Below, piece after piece: positions 7,927-15,111 of a stretch of 19,238 nt of DNA (the first letter of the stretch is position 1; the number at the start of each line of letters is the position of its first letter). Source of the stretch: CAZJGF01 sp964545665 (GTDB lineage Bacteria > Chloroflexota > Dehalococcoidia > GIF9 > AB-539-J10); assembly GCA_964545665.1 (NCBI GenBank), contig CAZJGF010000019.1, forward strand, positions 1 through 19,238, written 5' to 3'. The translations under genes and the position numbers were made by a program. Below the pieces are notes generated by a model. The model saw nothing but the letters and a program-made list of their open reading frames with translations. It ran no database searches and was not told where the DNA came from.

Positions 7927-8409
7927 ATGACAATAGCGGTCTATCCTGGCACCTTTGACCCCGTCACCAATGGGCATGCTGATATTGTTAAACGGGCATC
8001 AACCCTTTTCGATAAGCTAATCATCGCTATCTATGATAGGCCTGAGAAGCATCTACTTTTCTCCCTCGAAGAAAGGGTGGAAATGGCGCAGAAGGTGGCA
8101 ACTGATTTGCCTAATACTAGTATCACATCTTTCACTGGTCTTGCTGTCGATTTCATCCATAAGGTGAAGGGAACAGTCATGATACGGGGCTTGAGAGCGA
8201 ATTCTGATTTTGAACGTGAATTTGAAATGGCGTTGATGAATAAGAAGCTGGCCCCCGATATTGAGCTAGTTTGCCTGATGACAACCTCTCAATATCAATT
8301 TCTTAGTTCTAGCTTAATCAAAGAAGTAGCTAAGTTGGGCGGTTGCCTGGACGGTATGGTCCCTGAGCATGTCGCCACTGCGCTAAAGGAGAAATTCAAC
8401 ACTTCCTGA
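7927..8409 (+). CDS. coaD: Phosphopantetheine adenylyltransferase (PPAT)
   Basis: The 160-residue product begins TIAVYPGTFDPVTNGHADIV, containing the T/HxGH nucleotidyltransferase motif of PPAT. It also carries RGLRANSDFEREFEMALMN in the middle and TTSQYQFLSSSLIKEVA near the C terminus, all family hallmarks. It catalyses the reversible adenylylation of 4'-phosphopantetheine to dephospho-CoA, the penultimate step of CoA synthesis, as a cytoplasmic hexamer. The gene starts three bases after rsmD, with the end of that gene (GGGAGGGTTAAG) supplying the ribosome site. Complete and undamaged. Confidence 0.96.
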   Translation: MTIAVYPGTFDPVTNGHADIVKRASTLFDKLIIAIYDRPEKHLLFSLEERVEMAQKVATDLPNTSITSFTGLAVDFIHKVKGTVMIRGLRANSDFEREFEMALMNKKLAPDIELVCLMTTSQYQFLSSSLIKEVAKLGGCLDGMVPEHVATALKEKFNTS

Positions 8410-8411
8410 GG

Positions 8412-8440
8412 TTGCAAAACAAAGGGTTACACGTTAAAAT
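8412..8440 (+). promoter_or_regulatory. Sigma-70-type promoter for the ferredoxin gene
   Basis: TTGCAA (8412-8417), a 17-base spacer and TAAAAT (8435-8440) give optimal spacing, with four and five consensus matches. The expected start near 8447 leaves a leader of about 28 bases that includes AAGGAGG at 8459-8465. The ferredoxin may therefore be transcribed independently of coaD. Confidence 0.5.
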
Positions 8441-8474
8441 CAAGCTCATCAGAAGTTTAAGGAGGTAGTAAAAC

Positions 8475-8747
8475 ATGGCATACAAAATTACCGAGGAGTG
8501 CATTAGCTGTGGTGCCTGTGAAGCGGAATGCAAAAATGAGGCCATCAGCGAGGGTGAAGAGATTTACGTCATCGACCCTAATAAGTGCACCGAGTGTGTA
8601 GGTTGGTTTGAATCATCTAAGTGCGCTGACGTTTGCCCCGTAGACTGTTGCGTCCCTGACCCCGACCATAAGGAAACGAAAGAACAACTTATAGAGAAAT
8701 GGCGTAAGCAGAACCCGGACCAGACACCGGTAGAAGGTACATATTAA
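8475..8747 (+). CDS. 2[4Fe-4S] ferredoxin (Alvin/YfhL-type)
   Basis: The 90-residue protein has two cluster motifs: Cys9, 12, 15 and 19, then Cys38, 41, 50 and 54 followed by Pro-Val-Asp. The eight residues between Cys41 and Cys50 replace the usual two, which is the insertion found in Allochromatium/YfhL-type ferredoxins with low-potential clusters. The first motif lacks the usual Pro after its last Cys (Lys instead). A C-terminal extension (DHKETKEQLIEKWRKQ) is charged and helical. It is a cytoplasmic electron carrier; the redox partner is unknown. An AAGGAGG ribosome site precedes ATG 8475. The stop (8745-8747) overlaps the stop of the convergent proC gene. Confidence 0.92.
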   Translation: MAYKITEECISCGACEAECKNEAISEGEEIYVIDPNKCTECVGWFESSKCADVCPVDCCVPDPDHKETKEQLIEKWRKQNPDQTPVEGTY

Positions 8748-9535
8748 AGCTGCTTAGCCTTGTCATAGGCGGCTCCGACAGCTTCAAGTAGAAGAGAACG
8801 GAAATTCCCCTTTTCTAATTGGAGAAGAGCTTCGGTAGTAGTGCCCCCGGGTGAAGTAACCATATTCTTCAACTCAGCAGGGTGTTTGTCTATGTTCTTG
8901 ACCGCGAGGGTTGAGCCCAGCACTGTTTGAATCACCAATTTCTCAGACAGGCTGCGCGGTAGGCCAATATGGACACCAGCATCGATAAGCACCTCGATGA
9001 AAAGAAATACATAAGCCGGACCACTGCCACTTAAAGCTGTAGCCATGTCCAAGTATTTTTCATCAGGGACATAAATCTCCTCGCCCAAAGCACCAAGAAC
9101 AGATCGGGCCATCTCCTTCTGTCTCTGCCCTACTTCACCACTTGCTGTCCACACAGTCATTCCCTCACCAATCTGCGCTGGCATATTGGGCATGGCCCGA
9201 ATTATGTAAGAGTGGCTCAAGTCGTGACGTAGAGTAGACAGGCTGACGCCAGCAGCTATTGACAACACGACTTGCTGCGGCGAGGGGCCACGTACCTGCT
9301 CCATTGCCCGCGGCAGATCCTGTGGCTTCACAGCCAGGATAATCAGGTCAGCCCCATCTATCGCATCTCTATTATCAGCCGAAGTCCCCACTCCATACTC
9401 TCTAGCCAGTAGTTCTCGCCTCGAGCGATCCACATCGCTAACAATAATATCTTGAGGCACAGCAACATCTTTGGCCAAAACACACCTGACCATCGCCTCC
9501 CCCATAGTGCCGCCACCAATAAAGGTTAACCTCAT
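8744..9535 (-). CDS. proC: Pyrroline-5-carboxylate reductase
   Basis: The 263-residue product starts MRLTFIGGGTMGEAMVR, an NAD(P)-binding Rossmann motif of ProC. It contains ALSGSGPAYVFLFIEVLIDAGV around residues 160-180 and the C-terminal signature MVTSPGGTTTEALLQLEKGNFR. It reduces 1-pyrroline-5-carboxylate to proline, the last step of proline synthesis. The gene starts three bases after the end of leuS on the minus strand, so the two are co-transcribed. Its TAA (complement of 8744-8746) interlocks with the TAA of the convergent ferredoxin gene in a TTAA palindrome, leaving no room for a terminator between them. Confidence 0.95.
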   Translation of the reverse strand: MRLTFIGGGTMGEAMVRCVLAKDVAVPQDIIVSDVDRSRRELLAREYGVGTSADNRDAIDGADLIILAVKPQDLPRAMEQVRGPSPQQVVLSIAAGVSLSTLRHDLSHSYIIRAMPNMPAQIGEGMTVWTASGEVGQRQKEMARSVLGALGEEIYVPDEKYLDMATALSGSGPAYVFLFIEVLIDAGVHIGLPRSLSEKLVIQTVLGSTLAVKNIDKHPAELKNMVTSPGGTTTEALLQLEKGNFRSLLLEAVGAAYDKAKQL

Positions 9536-9538
9536 TTC

Positions 9539-11983
9539 CTACCTCACTACGATATTTACCACTCGCTGAGGGACATAAATGACATTGCTGACCTTCCTAC
9601 CACCAGTGTAAGCTTTCACTCGCTCTCGTCCCAGTGCTAATTCCTCGGCTTTGGCTCCAGTTATGGAAGCGGGCACAACCAGCTTATCCCTCAATTTACC
9701 ATTTATCTGGATAGCCAGGGTGATTTCCTCCTCCTTAGCTATCTCTTCATCAAACTGCGGCCAAGGCTGGTTATGAATGCTATAAGGATGCCCGGCCCTG
9801 ACCCATAGCTCTTCGGTAAGGTGAGGAGCGCTAGGAGCAAGAAGGAGAAGCAAATGCGCAATGGCCTCCTGCCACAAAGAAGCTGAAATATTCCTTCCTT
9901 CCTGCACCTTGGATAGAAGGTTGGTGAACTCCATAAGGCTAGCCAGCATAGTGTTAAAACGAAACTTCTCCAGATCCTCAGTTACCTTCTTAACTGTCTT
10001 GTGTACAATGTGGCGAAGCTCTTTCTCTGCCTTTGGCCTAACTGCCAGGCTAGTATAGCCCCTCTCCACCAAGCTCCACACTCTGTTTAGCCATCTGCTC
10101 ATACCTACAATGCCGCTATCGCTCCATTCCCCTCCTAGTGCCCAAGGCCCGATAAACATAAGATAAGCACGAACGGCATCGGCCCCCAACTCAGCCACAT
10201 ACTCATCTGGAGCAACTACATTGCCCTTGGATTTACTCATCTTACCGCCACCATAGACTATCGTTCCCTGATTGAACAAACGGGTGAATGGCTCACCAAA
10301 GTCAACCACGCCCACGTCTCTTAATGCCTTGATGAAAAAACGAGAATATAGAAGATGCAGCACAGCATGTTCAGCACCCCCGGTATACAAATCCACTGGC
10401 AGCCAATACTTTATCCTAGCGTCATCAAAAGGAGCATCATCCGTCTTGGGACTGGTATACCTCAAGAAATACCAGTTAGAACACATAAAGGTATCCATGG
10501 TATCGGTTTCCCTTCGCCCTGGGCCGCCACATTTTGGACAGGTGGTATTGACGAATGATTCACAATACTTGAGGGGCGACTCACCAGTAGGCTTGAACTC
10601 GGCGTCAGGCGGGAGTAAAACAGGCAGGTCCTTCTCAGGAACAGGAACCATCCCGCATTGGTCACAATAAACGATAGGTATGGGCGCCCCCCAATAGCGC
10701 TGTCTGGAGATAAGCCAATCACGAATACGATAAGTAATAGTGCGCTTTCCCCACCCTCTTTCTACCAGCCAGTCGCACACTGCCTCATATCCTCGTTCAC
10801 TGGGCAAACCGCTGAACTCTCCAGAATTCACCATGGTGCCCTGCCCAACATACGGCTCTGCCAATTCATCGCCCGACCAGCCTGGAGGAGCGATAACAGT
10901 TCTAATAGGAAGGTTGAATTTCTTAGCAAACTCGAAGTCCCTTTCATCATGGGCAGGAACTCCCATAACTGCTCCGGTACCATAAGTTAACAGCACGTAA
11001 TCAGTAATCCAGATAGGTATTTCTTCCCCATTCACCCTGTTGACAACATAGCTTCCCAAAAAGACCCCTGTTTTCTCTTTCCCCAGAGCTGTTCGATCAT
11101 AGTCAGCCTGTCGCCGGCACCATGCAACATATTCTTCTACCTCAACCTTATGCTCAGGGCTAGTCAGTTGGGGAACTAAAGGGTGCTCCGGCGCGAGCAG
11201 GAAGAAAGTCACTCCAAAGATGGTGTCGGGACGAGTAGTAAACACCCTTACTTCCTTCTGCCCTACACCCTCATGTTCCAACCCGAAGGAAACCTCAGTG
11301 CCTTCGCTCCTACCAATCCAGTTTCTTTGGATTGTTTCAATGCGCTCTGGCCAGTCTATACCGCTGAAGTCAAGAAGTTCATCAGCATATTTGGTAATCC
11401 CAAGAAACCACTGCTCCAACTCCTTTTTCGTCACCGGAGTACCACACCTCTCGCATACCCCCTCAGCCACCACTTGCTCATTAGCCAAAACTGTTTGACA
11501 TCTGGGACACCAGTTGACCGGTGCTTTAGCTCGATAAGCCAGACCAGCATGATAAAACTTCAAGAAAAACCATTGCGTCCATTTATAGTATTCAGGCAGG
11601 CAGCTAACCACCTCTCGGCTCCAATCGTAGATCGCTCCCATGCTCTTCAGTTGCCACCGCATGTTGTCTATATTCCCAATTGTCCACTTGTAAGGGTGGA
11701 CGCCACGATTGATGGCCGCGTTCTCCGCCGGCAAGCCAAAAGCATCAAAACCCATAGGATGAAGCACATTATACCCCTGCATCCTCTTAAATCTGGCATG
11801 GACATCCGAGGGTGCCATGGCATACCAATGCCCAATGTGCAGATCTCCCGAGGGATAGGGGAACATGGTCAGAGCATAGAATTTGGGGCGGCTCTTGTCC
11901 TCCGTGACTTCGTAAATACCATCAGCAGCCCATTTCCCCTGCCACTTCTTTTCAATTTCCTGAGGGGCATATCTCAACGCCAT
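9539..11983 (-). CDS. leuS: Leucyl-tRNA synthetase
   Basis: This 814-residue class I synthetase is of normal length for bacteria. The HIGH signature is at residues 49-52 (GDLHIGHWYAM) and KMSKS at 581-585 (GGGKMSKSKGNV). A zinc-knuckle segment lies near residue 160 (NWCPRCQTVLANEQ...CERCG), and the CP1 editing domain contains a TTRPDTIFGVTF motif. It attaches leucine to tRNA-Leu in the cytoplasm. ATG 11981-11983 (complement) lacks an obvious ribosome site; a perfect TATAAT lies about 47 bases upstream within a palindrome, and a TAGAAT only 9 bases upstream. It forms an operon with proC. Large frames on the opposite strand here are shadows. Confidence 0.97.
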   Translation of the reverse strand: MALRYAPQEIEKKWQGKWAADGIYEVTEDKSRPKFYALTMFPYPSGDLHIGHWYAMAPSDVHARFKRMQGYNVLHPMGFDAFGLPAENAAINRGVHPYKWTIGNIDNMRWQLKSMGAIYDWSREVVSCLPEYYKWTQWFFLKFYHAGLAYRAKAPVNWCPRCQTVLANEQVVAEGVCERCGTPVTKKELEQWFLGITKYADELLDFSGIDWPERIETIQRNWIGRSEGTEVSFGLEHEGVGQKEVRVFTTRPDTIFGVTFFLLAPEHPLVPQLTSPEHKVEVEEYVAWCRRQADYDRTALGKEKTGVFLGSYVVNRVNGEEIPIWITDYVLLTYGTGAVMGVPAHDERDFEFAKKFNLPIRTVIAPPGWSGDELAEPYVGQGTMVNSGEFSGLPSERGYEAVCDWLVERGWGKRTITYRIRDWLISRQRYWGAPIPIVYCDQCGMVPVPEKDLPVLLPPDAEFKPTGESPLKYCESFVNTTCPKCGGPGRRETDTMDTFMCSNWYFLRYTSPKTDDAPFDDARIKYWLPVDLYTGGAEHAVLHLLYSRFFIKALRDVGVVDFGEPFTRLFNQGTIVYGGGKMSKSKGNVVAPDEYVAELGADAVRAYLMFIGPWALGGEWSDSGIVGMSRWLNRVWSLVERGYTSLAVRPKAEKELRHIVHKTVKKVTEDLEKFRFNTMLASLMEFTNLLSKVQEGRNISASLWQEAIAHLLLLLAPSAPHLTEELWVRAGHPYSIHNQPWPQFDEEIAKEEEITLAIQINGKLRDKLVVPASITGAKAEELALGRERVKAYTGGRKVSNVIYVPQRVVNIVVR

Positions 11984-12025
11984 ATTCGGATAATTCTAAC
12001 CTAATTTGAGGCAAATTAAAAGCTT

Positions 12026-12041
12026 TTCAATTATAATTGAA
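12026..12041. promoter_or_regulatory. Perfect palindrome carrying TATAAT on both strands, between divergent genes
   Basis: TTCAATTATAATTGAA is its own reverse complement. It places TATAAT at 12032-12037 on the plus strand (toward the gene at 12073) and at 12035-12030 on the minus strand (toward leuS). No strong -35 elements stand at ideal spacing on either side (for example TTGAGG at 12006-12011 is 20 bases away). It may be overlapping divergent -10 elements or a dimeric repressor site; the function is inferred. Confidence 0.4.
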
Positions 12042-12072
12042 TCAAGCTCCAGCAAAAACATGAAGATTTCAA

Positions 12073-12873
12073 ATGACAAACAAGCGTAAACGATATCTAC
12101 TATCAATTCTTGTATTGGCTTTTCTACTGGTTGGTTCTATTGTCGCATGTGAAATACAAGCACTTCCGTCGCCTCCAGCTATAACTGCCAGACCATCAAG
12201 CTTCAGTTTCATTGCCGAACAAGGAGAGCCTAACCCCCGAAGCCAGACATTAAGCATATGGAACTCTGGCAACGGGATGCTAAGCTGGTCAATTAGTGAC
12301 AGTGCTCCCTGGCTTAGCCTAAGCCCCACTAGTGGCAGCTCCACTGGAGAGGTAAACGACGTAGCCGTATCGGTGGACAACATCAGTATGAGCACCGGCG
12401 ACTATACCGCAATCATCACCATCGCTGCTCTGAGTGCCTCCAATACTCCCCAGACAATAGTAGTGAACCTGACCATCAATTCATCACCAGTGCAGGAAGC
12501 AGAACAAGTAGCAGAGCAAATAATTGATGCATTAGATACTGACAGACTATTAGAAATAGGCTACAGCCATCCTGAGGAAGTAGTCACAGTCCAGGGGGTC
12601 ATAGTCAGGGCCTACTATGCTGAAGACTCCACAGGACAACCAACCTTCTTAGATTTCCATGACCCGTATGAGGGGTACTTTACGTGTGTAATTTGGCACG
12701 AGGATAGGCAAACCAATGAACCTATAAGAGACAAGTTTGTCGAGGCATTCCCTCCCAATCCTGAAACATATTTCCTAGATAAGAAAGTGAGGGTAGAGGG
12801 CAAGATTGAAATCTACAAAGGAACACCAGAGATTATCTTGGCTGACCCGTCAAGAATCTGGATTGTCGAATAA
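12073..12873 (+). CDS. Secreted lipoprotein with BACON-like and OB-fold domains
   Basis: The 266-residue protein has a Lys/Arg-rich start (MTNKRKR), a hydrophobic stretch and a lipobox ending IVAC with Cys26, so it is predicted to be membrane-anchored outside the cell. Residues about 37-136 resemble a BACON/Ig-like domain (NSGNGMLSWSIS, APWLSLSPTSGSSTGEV, TGDYTAIITI). Residues about 168-266 look like an OB-fold nucleic-acid-binding domain (VVTVQGVIVRAYY...KKVRVEGKIEIYKGTPEIIL). It overlaps the start of the next gene, a secreted nuclease that is itself an OB fold, so a role in binding external nucleic acid or in supporting the nuclease is plausible but inferred. The start ATG 12073 has no clear ribosome site. 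Confidence 0.75.
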   Translation: MTNKRKRYLLSILVLAFLLVGSIVACEIQALPSPPAITARPSSFSFIAEQGEPNPRSQTLSIWNSGNGMLSWSISDSAPWLSLSPTSGSSTGEVNDVAVSVDNISMSTGDYTAIITIAALSASNTPQTIVVNLTINSSPVQEAEQVAEQIIDALDTDRLLEIGYSHPEEVVTVQGVIVRAYYAEDSTGQPTFLDFHDPYEGYFTCVIWHEDRQTNEPIRDKFVEAFPPNPETYFLDKKVRVEGKIEIYKGTPEIILADPSRIWIVE

Positions 12874-13309
12874 AGGGCGCTCAGCAATCATCCTTGCCTT
12901 AATTCTAACTCTCTTAGCCCCAGGCTGTAACAGAGTCAGTGAGGATGTAGCCCTTGTCACCAGAATTATCGATGGCGACACTATAGAGATTGAAGGCAGT
13001 ATAAGAGTGCGGTACATCGGCATTGATACTCCAGAAATTGGCGAGCCCTACTATCTCGAGGCCAAAGAAGCTAACCTCAACCTAGTCGGAGGTAAAAGGA
13101 TTCAGCTAGAAAAAGATGTCGAGGATAAAGATGAATATGGACGCTTACTCAGATATGTCTGGGTAGACGGAATAATGGTCAATGCCGAGCTCGTCAGATT
13201 AGGCTATGCTTATTCCTATTCCTATCCGCCGAACCTTAAATACCAGGCGCACTTCCTCCAACTGGAGAGAGAAGCACGCGAACAAAAACGAGGATTGTGG
13301 ACTGAGTGA
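12863..13309 (+). CDS. Thermonuclease (staphylococcal nuclease homologue), lipoprotein
   Basis: The product from TTG 12863 is 148 residues and begins with a clean lipoprotein signal (SNKGRSAIILALILTLLAPGC, Cys22). The frame is open further upstream to a TTG at 12806, but that start would bury the signal peptide, so I prefer 12863, which overlaps the previous stop by 11 bases and suggests coupled translation. Motifs of the SNase fold are complete: RIIDGDT (Asp39), VRYIGIDTPE (Arg50, Asp55, Glu58) and DEYGR (Arg94), corresponding to Asp21, Arg35, Asp40, Glu43 and Arg87 of the staphylococcal enzyme. It should be a calcium-dependent nuclease of DNA and RNA acting outside the membrane, perhaps to scavenge nucleotides. 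Confidence 0.88.
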   Translation: MSNKGRSAIILALILTLLAPGCNRVSEDVALVTRIIDGDTIEIEGSIRVRYIGIDTPEIGEPYYLEAKEANLNLVGGKRIQLEKDVEDKDEYGRLLRYVWVDGIMVNAELVRLGYAYSYSYPPNLKYQAHFLQLEREAREQKRGLWTE

Positions 13310-13312
13310 TAT

Positions 13313-13978
13313 ATGACAAAGATAGAACCCTTTGAAAAGCATACAAGCAGGTACGACGATTGGTTCACCAAGCATAAGTTTGTGTACCAATCAGAGCTTG
13401 AAGCAGTAAGACATCACCTGCCCCCAAATGAACGAGGCATTGAGATTGGCGTGGGCACAGGACGATTTGCTGCCCCTTTGGGCATTAGGTTTGGGCTTGA
13501 GCCATCCGTCAAAATGAGGGAAATCGCACACAAAAGAGGGGTTGAGGTAGTTGGCGGTGTCGCAGAAGCGATCCCCTTCAGCGATTCCATATTTGATTTT
13601 GCCCTCATGGTCACCACTATTTGCTTTGTTGATGACCTAGAATCTTCATTCAAAGAGGCCTATAGGATACTGAAGCCAGGTGGCTGCCTAGTCATAGGCT
13701 TTATTGACCGAGGTAGTCCAATTGGACAGTCCTACGAAAGATACAAGGAGAACAATGTATTTTATCGAGCGGCAACTTTCTATTCTGTAGCGGAAGTTGT
13801 CTCTATATTGAACAAAGCTGGCTTCAGAGAGCTTACATTTAGCCAGACCATATTCAAGAACTTGTCGGATATTGATAGGATCGAGCCAGTGAAGTCAAGC
13901 TACGGCGAAGGTTCCTTCGTGGTAATCAAGGCCATCAAGAGACTGAGTCACAATGAACTTCATACCCCAGCTTTGTAG
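13313..13978 (+). CDS. Class I SAM-dependent methyltransferase (Methyltransf_11 type)
   Basis: The 221-residue protein contains SAM motif I EIGVGTGRFAAPLG (from residue 44), the acidic ribose-binding position in GLEPS (residues 61-65), and a motif IV/post-motif segment FDFALMVTTICFVDDLESSFKEAYRILKPGG. It is a soluble small-molecule or lipid-type methyltransferase; the substrate cannot be deduced. It starts three bases after the nuclease stop, so it is in the same transcription unit as the two lipoproteins, though no functional link is known to me. Length is complete for the family. Confidence 0.85.
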   Translation: MTKIEPFEKHTSRYDDWFTKHKFVYQSELEAVRHHLPPNERGIEIGVGTGRFAAPLGIRFGLEPSVKMREIAHKRGVEVVGGVAEAIPFSDSIFDFALMVTTICFVDDLESSFKEAYRILKPGGCLVIGFIDRGSPIGQSYERYKENNVFYRAATFYSVAEVVSILNKAGFRELTFSQTIFKNLSDIDRIEPVKSSYGEGSFVVIKAIKRLSHNELHTPAL

Positions 13979-14075
13979 GTTATCAGATAGTCCCCAGAAG
14001 TCATAGGGGTCGTAAGCCACTAGCCAAACCAAGAAACCATATAATCCGCGCAACTACCAAGGAAAGGAGGACACA

Positions 14076-14143
14076 ATGCTCAATATGAAATTCGACTCAA
14101 GTTGACGGGACAACTCATGAATATAAATTTGCCCTGTTGCTAA
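14076..14143 (+). other. Two tiny leader-like frames upstream of the membrane-protein gene
   Basis: AAAGGAGG at 14063-14070 precedes ATG 14076, which encodes MLNMKFDSS then TGA (14103-14105). A second short frame, ATG 14117 to TAA 14143 (MNINLPCC), follows. The first has a better ribosome site than many real genes here. They could be a leader peptide or a decayed gene start; there is no direct evidence of translation. Confidence 0.25.
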
Positions 14144-14157
14144 CAAGGGAGGTAGAA

Positions 14158-14526
14158 ATGGAGAAGACATGGAAGCCAACAACCGCAGGGATTTTGACTA
14201 TTATCGCCGGGAGTCTCGGTGTAATCAGCAGCATAGTAATTGCTGTGGTGGGAGGAGCTATTGCTGCAGGGCTGAAGTCTATCCCGGCAATACCGGAAAT
14301 CTTTGGCACAGTTGCTATTCCCGCAATTGGCGGAATTGGCATTCCTAGAATTATACTGGGGATGGTAGCCATACTAGGTGGCGTCTATGCAGTAGAAAAG
14401 AGAAAGTGGCGGCTGGCACTTGCAGGAGCTATCTGCTCGCTAATCTGCGTTTTCTTTCTGGGCATACTAGCCATTATATTTGTGGCAATGGGGAGGGGCG
14501 AATTCGGGCCAAAAAACGGCCAGTAG
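14158..14526 (+). CDS. Small integral membrane protein of unknown function
   Basis: The 122-residue product from ATG 14158 has a good ribosome site (AGGGAGGT); an in-frame TTG at 14137 is a poorer start. It shows a first hydrophobic helix (about 8-38, TTAGILTIIAGSLGVISSIV), a Gly/Ile/Pro-rich middle (about 40-62), a second hydrophobic stretch (about 63-78) and, after the basic VEKRKWRLA, a third (about 86-112). This recalls small DUF4064-like membrane proteins, but I cannot assign a family with certainty. The sequence is low in complexity (many Ile, Gly, Ala). It stands alone, about 180 bases after the methyltransferase gene. Confidence 0.7.
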   Translation: MEKTWKPTTAGILTIIAGSLGVISSIVIAVVGGAIAAGLKSIPAIPEIFGTVAIPAIGGIGIPRIILGMVAILGGVYAVEKRKWRLALAGAICSLICVFFLGILAIIFVAMGRGEFGPKNGQ

Positions 14527-14644
14527 CTCATATGGATAAACACAGTGACCCTCTTCTTCTGCTCTGTAAGCTCACTGCGTGGAATTGGCTTCGAGCTAGG
14601 TTAAGACAATCACTGGGGATAAATGAAAATAGTTATGATTCCAC

Positions 14645-14663
14645 AAAAATGCCCCGAGTAACC
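14645..14663 (-). terminator. Terminator formed by the 3' arm of the closing stem plus U-tract
   Basis: The GC-rich 3' arm (GGUUACUCGGGGCA) pairs with the RNA's own 5' end and is followed by UUUUU. The arms are about 130 bases apart, so termination would depend on the whole RNA folding. An alternative 7-bp local hairpin with 14677-14683 is also possible. Confidence 0.4.
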
Positions 14664-14809
14664 TCACTTCTCGGCTGGTTACCTCCCCCCCCTATTTTCA
14701 GCTTCCACCTACCTTGTGCTAGGCATCTTACCTCCCAGCACATTTCACTGTTCACCTACTCAGTAGTTGGTTCGTCGGCCACCAAATCCCTGCTTGGTTA
14801 CTCGGGACA
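14645..14809 (-). ncRNA. Candidate small RNA, about 165 nt, 6S-like end-paired architecture
   Basis: On the minus strand, a near-consensus promoter is followed at the expected start point by UGUCCCGAGUAACC (14809-14796). This pairs with GGUUACUCGGGGCA (14663-14650) in a continuous 14-bp stem (one U-G pair), and five U residues follow at once (14649-14645), as in an intrinsic terminator. Inside the closed ends lie a 9-bp hairpin (14734-14742 with 14715-14723, ten-base loop), a 5-bp hairpin (14781-14785 with 14767-14771) and a small CUAC/GUAG hairpin. A terminated transcript of 160-200 nt with paired ends, an open middle and an apical hairpin is the general plan of 6S RNA, the RNA polymerase regulator. 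No sequence motif proves this, and no SRP, RNase P or tmRNA signature was seen. A short inverted-repeat element is the main alternative. Confidence 0.55.
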
Positions 14810-14814
14810 TGATA

Positions 14815-14843
14815 ACTATAACATACTTATACTAATTTGTCAA
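14815..14843 (-). promoter_or_regulatory. Near-consensus sigma-70 promoter on the minus strand
   Basis: Read on the minus strand: TTGACA (complement of 14838-14843), exactly 17 bases, then TATAGT (complement of 14815-14820). Six and five of six positions match consensus. It is the best promoter in the window, yet it points away from any minus-strand protein gene and into the end-paired 165-nt unit. Confidence 0.7.
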
Positions 14844-15009
14844 ATTCCCATTCCTAAGCCTGAAAATCCATTACAAATGAAAGACAACCAGACCATTACG
14901 TCCCTGTTGATTTTCTCTGACCGTTTATGCTATAGATATAAGGCTTGCCATCATCAAATTCTCAAAACCGAAGTAGCTTGCAAAAAGGCAACAGGCAATC
15001 GCAACAGTC

Positions 15010-15111
15010 ATGTCAGGAGAAATAGCAGCCGCAAATCCCATAGCGGTAGCTGTGTCAACAGCCGCGACTGCTGAGGCTGGCAGTGAATTGGCTATTGTCG
15101 AGCACTGAAAA
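15010..15111 (+). other. Short coding-like frame upstream of the carboxyltransferase gene
   Basis: ATG 15010 opens a 33-residue frame (MSGEIAAANPIAVAVSTAAT, then AEAGSELAIVEH) that ends 12 bases before the carboxyltransferase start codon. The Ala/Val-rich composition reads like protein, but there is no ribosome site. Carboxylase operons often contain very small subunits; this could be a remnant or an uncharacterised small protein. Low certainty. Confidence 0.22.

Noticed and set aside
11183..12004. 273-codon frame opposite leuS
   Set aside because: It is a shadow of the leuS coding sequence; the minus-strand protein has all synthetase motifs.
13990..14010. CCCC...GGGG hairpin after the SAM methyltransferase gene
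   Set aside because: The stem has only four pairs and no U-tract follows; too weak to call a terminator.
14645..14810. Miniature inverted-repeat transposable element
   Set aside because: The terminal inverted arms fit, but no target-site duplication is visible at the borders and the promoter and U-tract register favours an RNA gene; kept as an alternative.
14794..14822. Plus-strand promoter TTGGTT-17-TATAAC
   Set aside because: It overlaps the much stronger minus-strand promoter; half of its apparent match comes from the complement of the minus-strand -10, and it would leave a leader of about 300 bases.
14406..15074. 222-codon plus-strand frame
   Set aside because: It starts inside the membrane-protein gene in another frame and has a Ser/His/Cys-rich, non-family-like composition; it overlaps the RNA unit.
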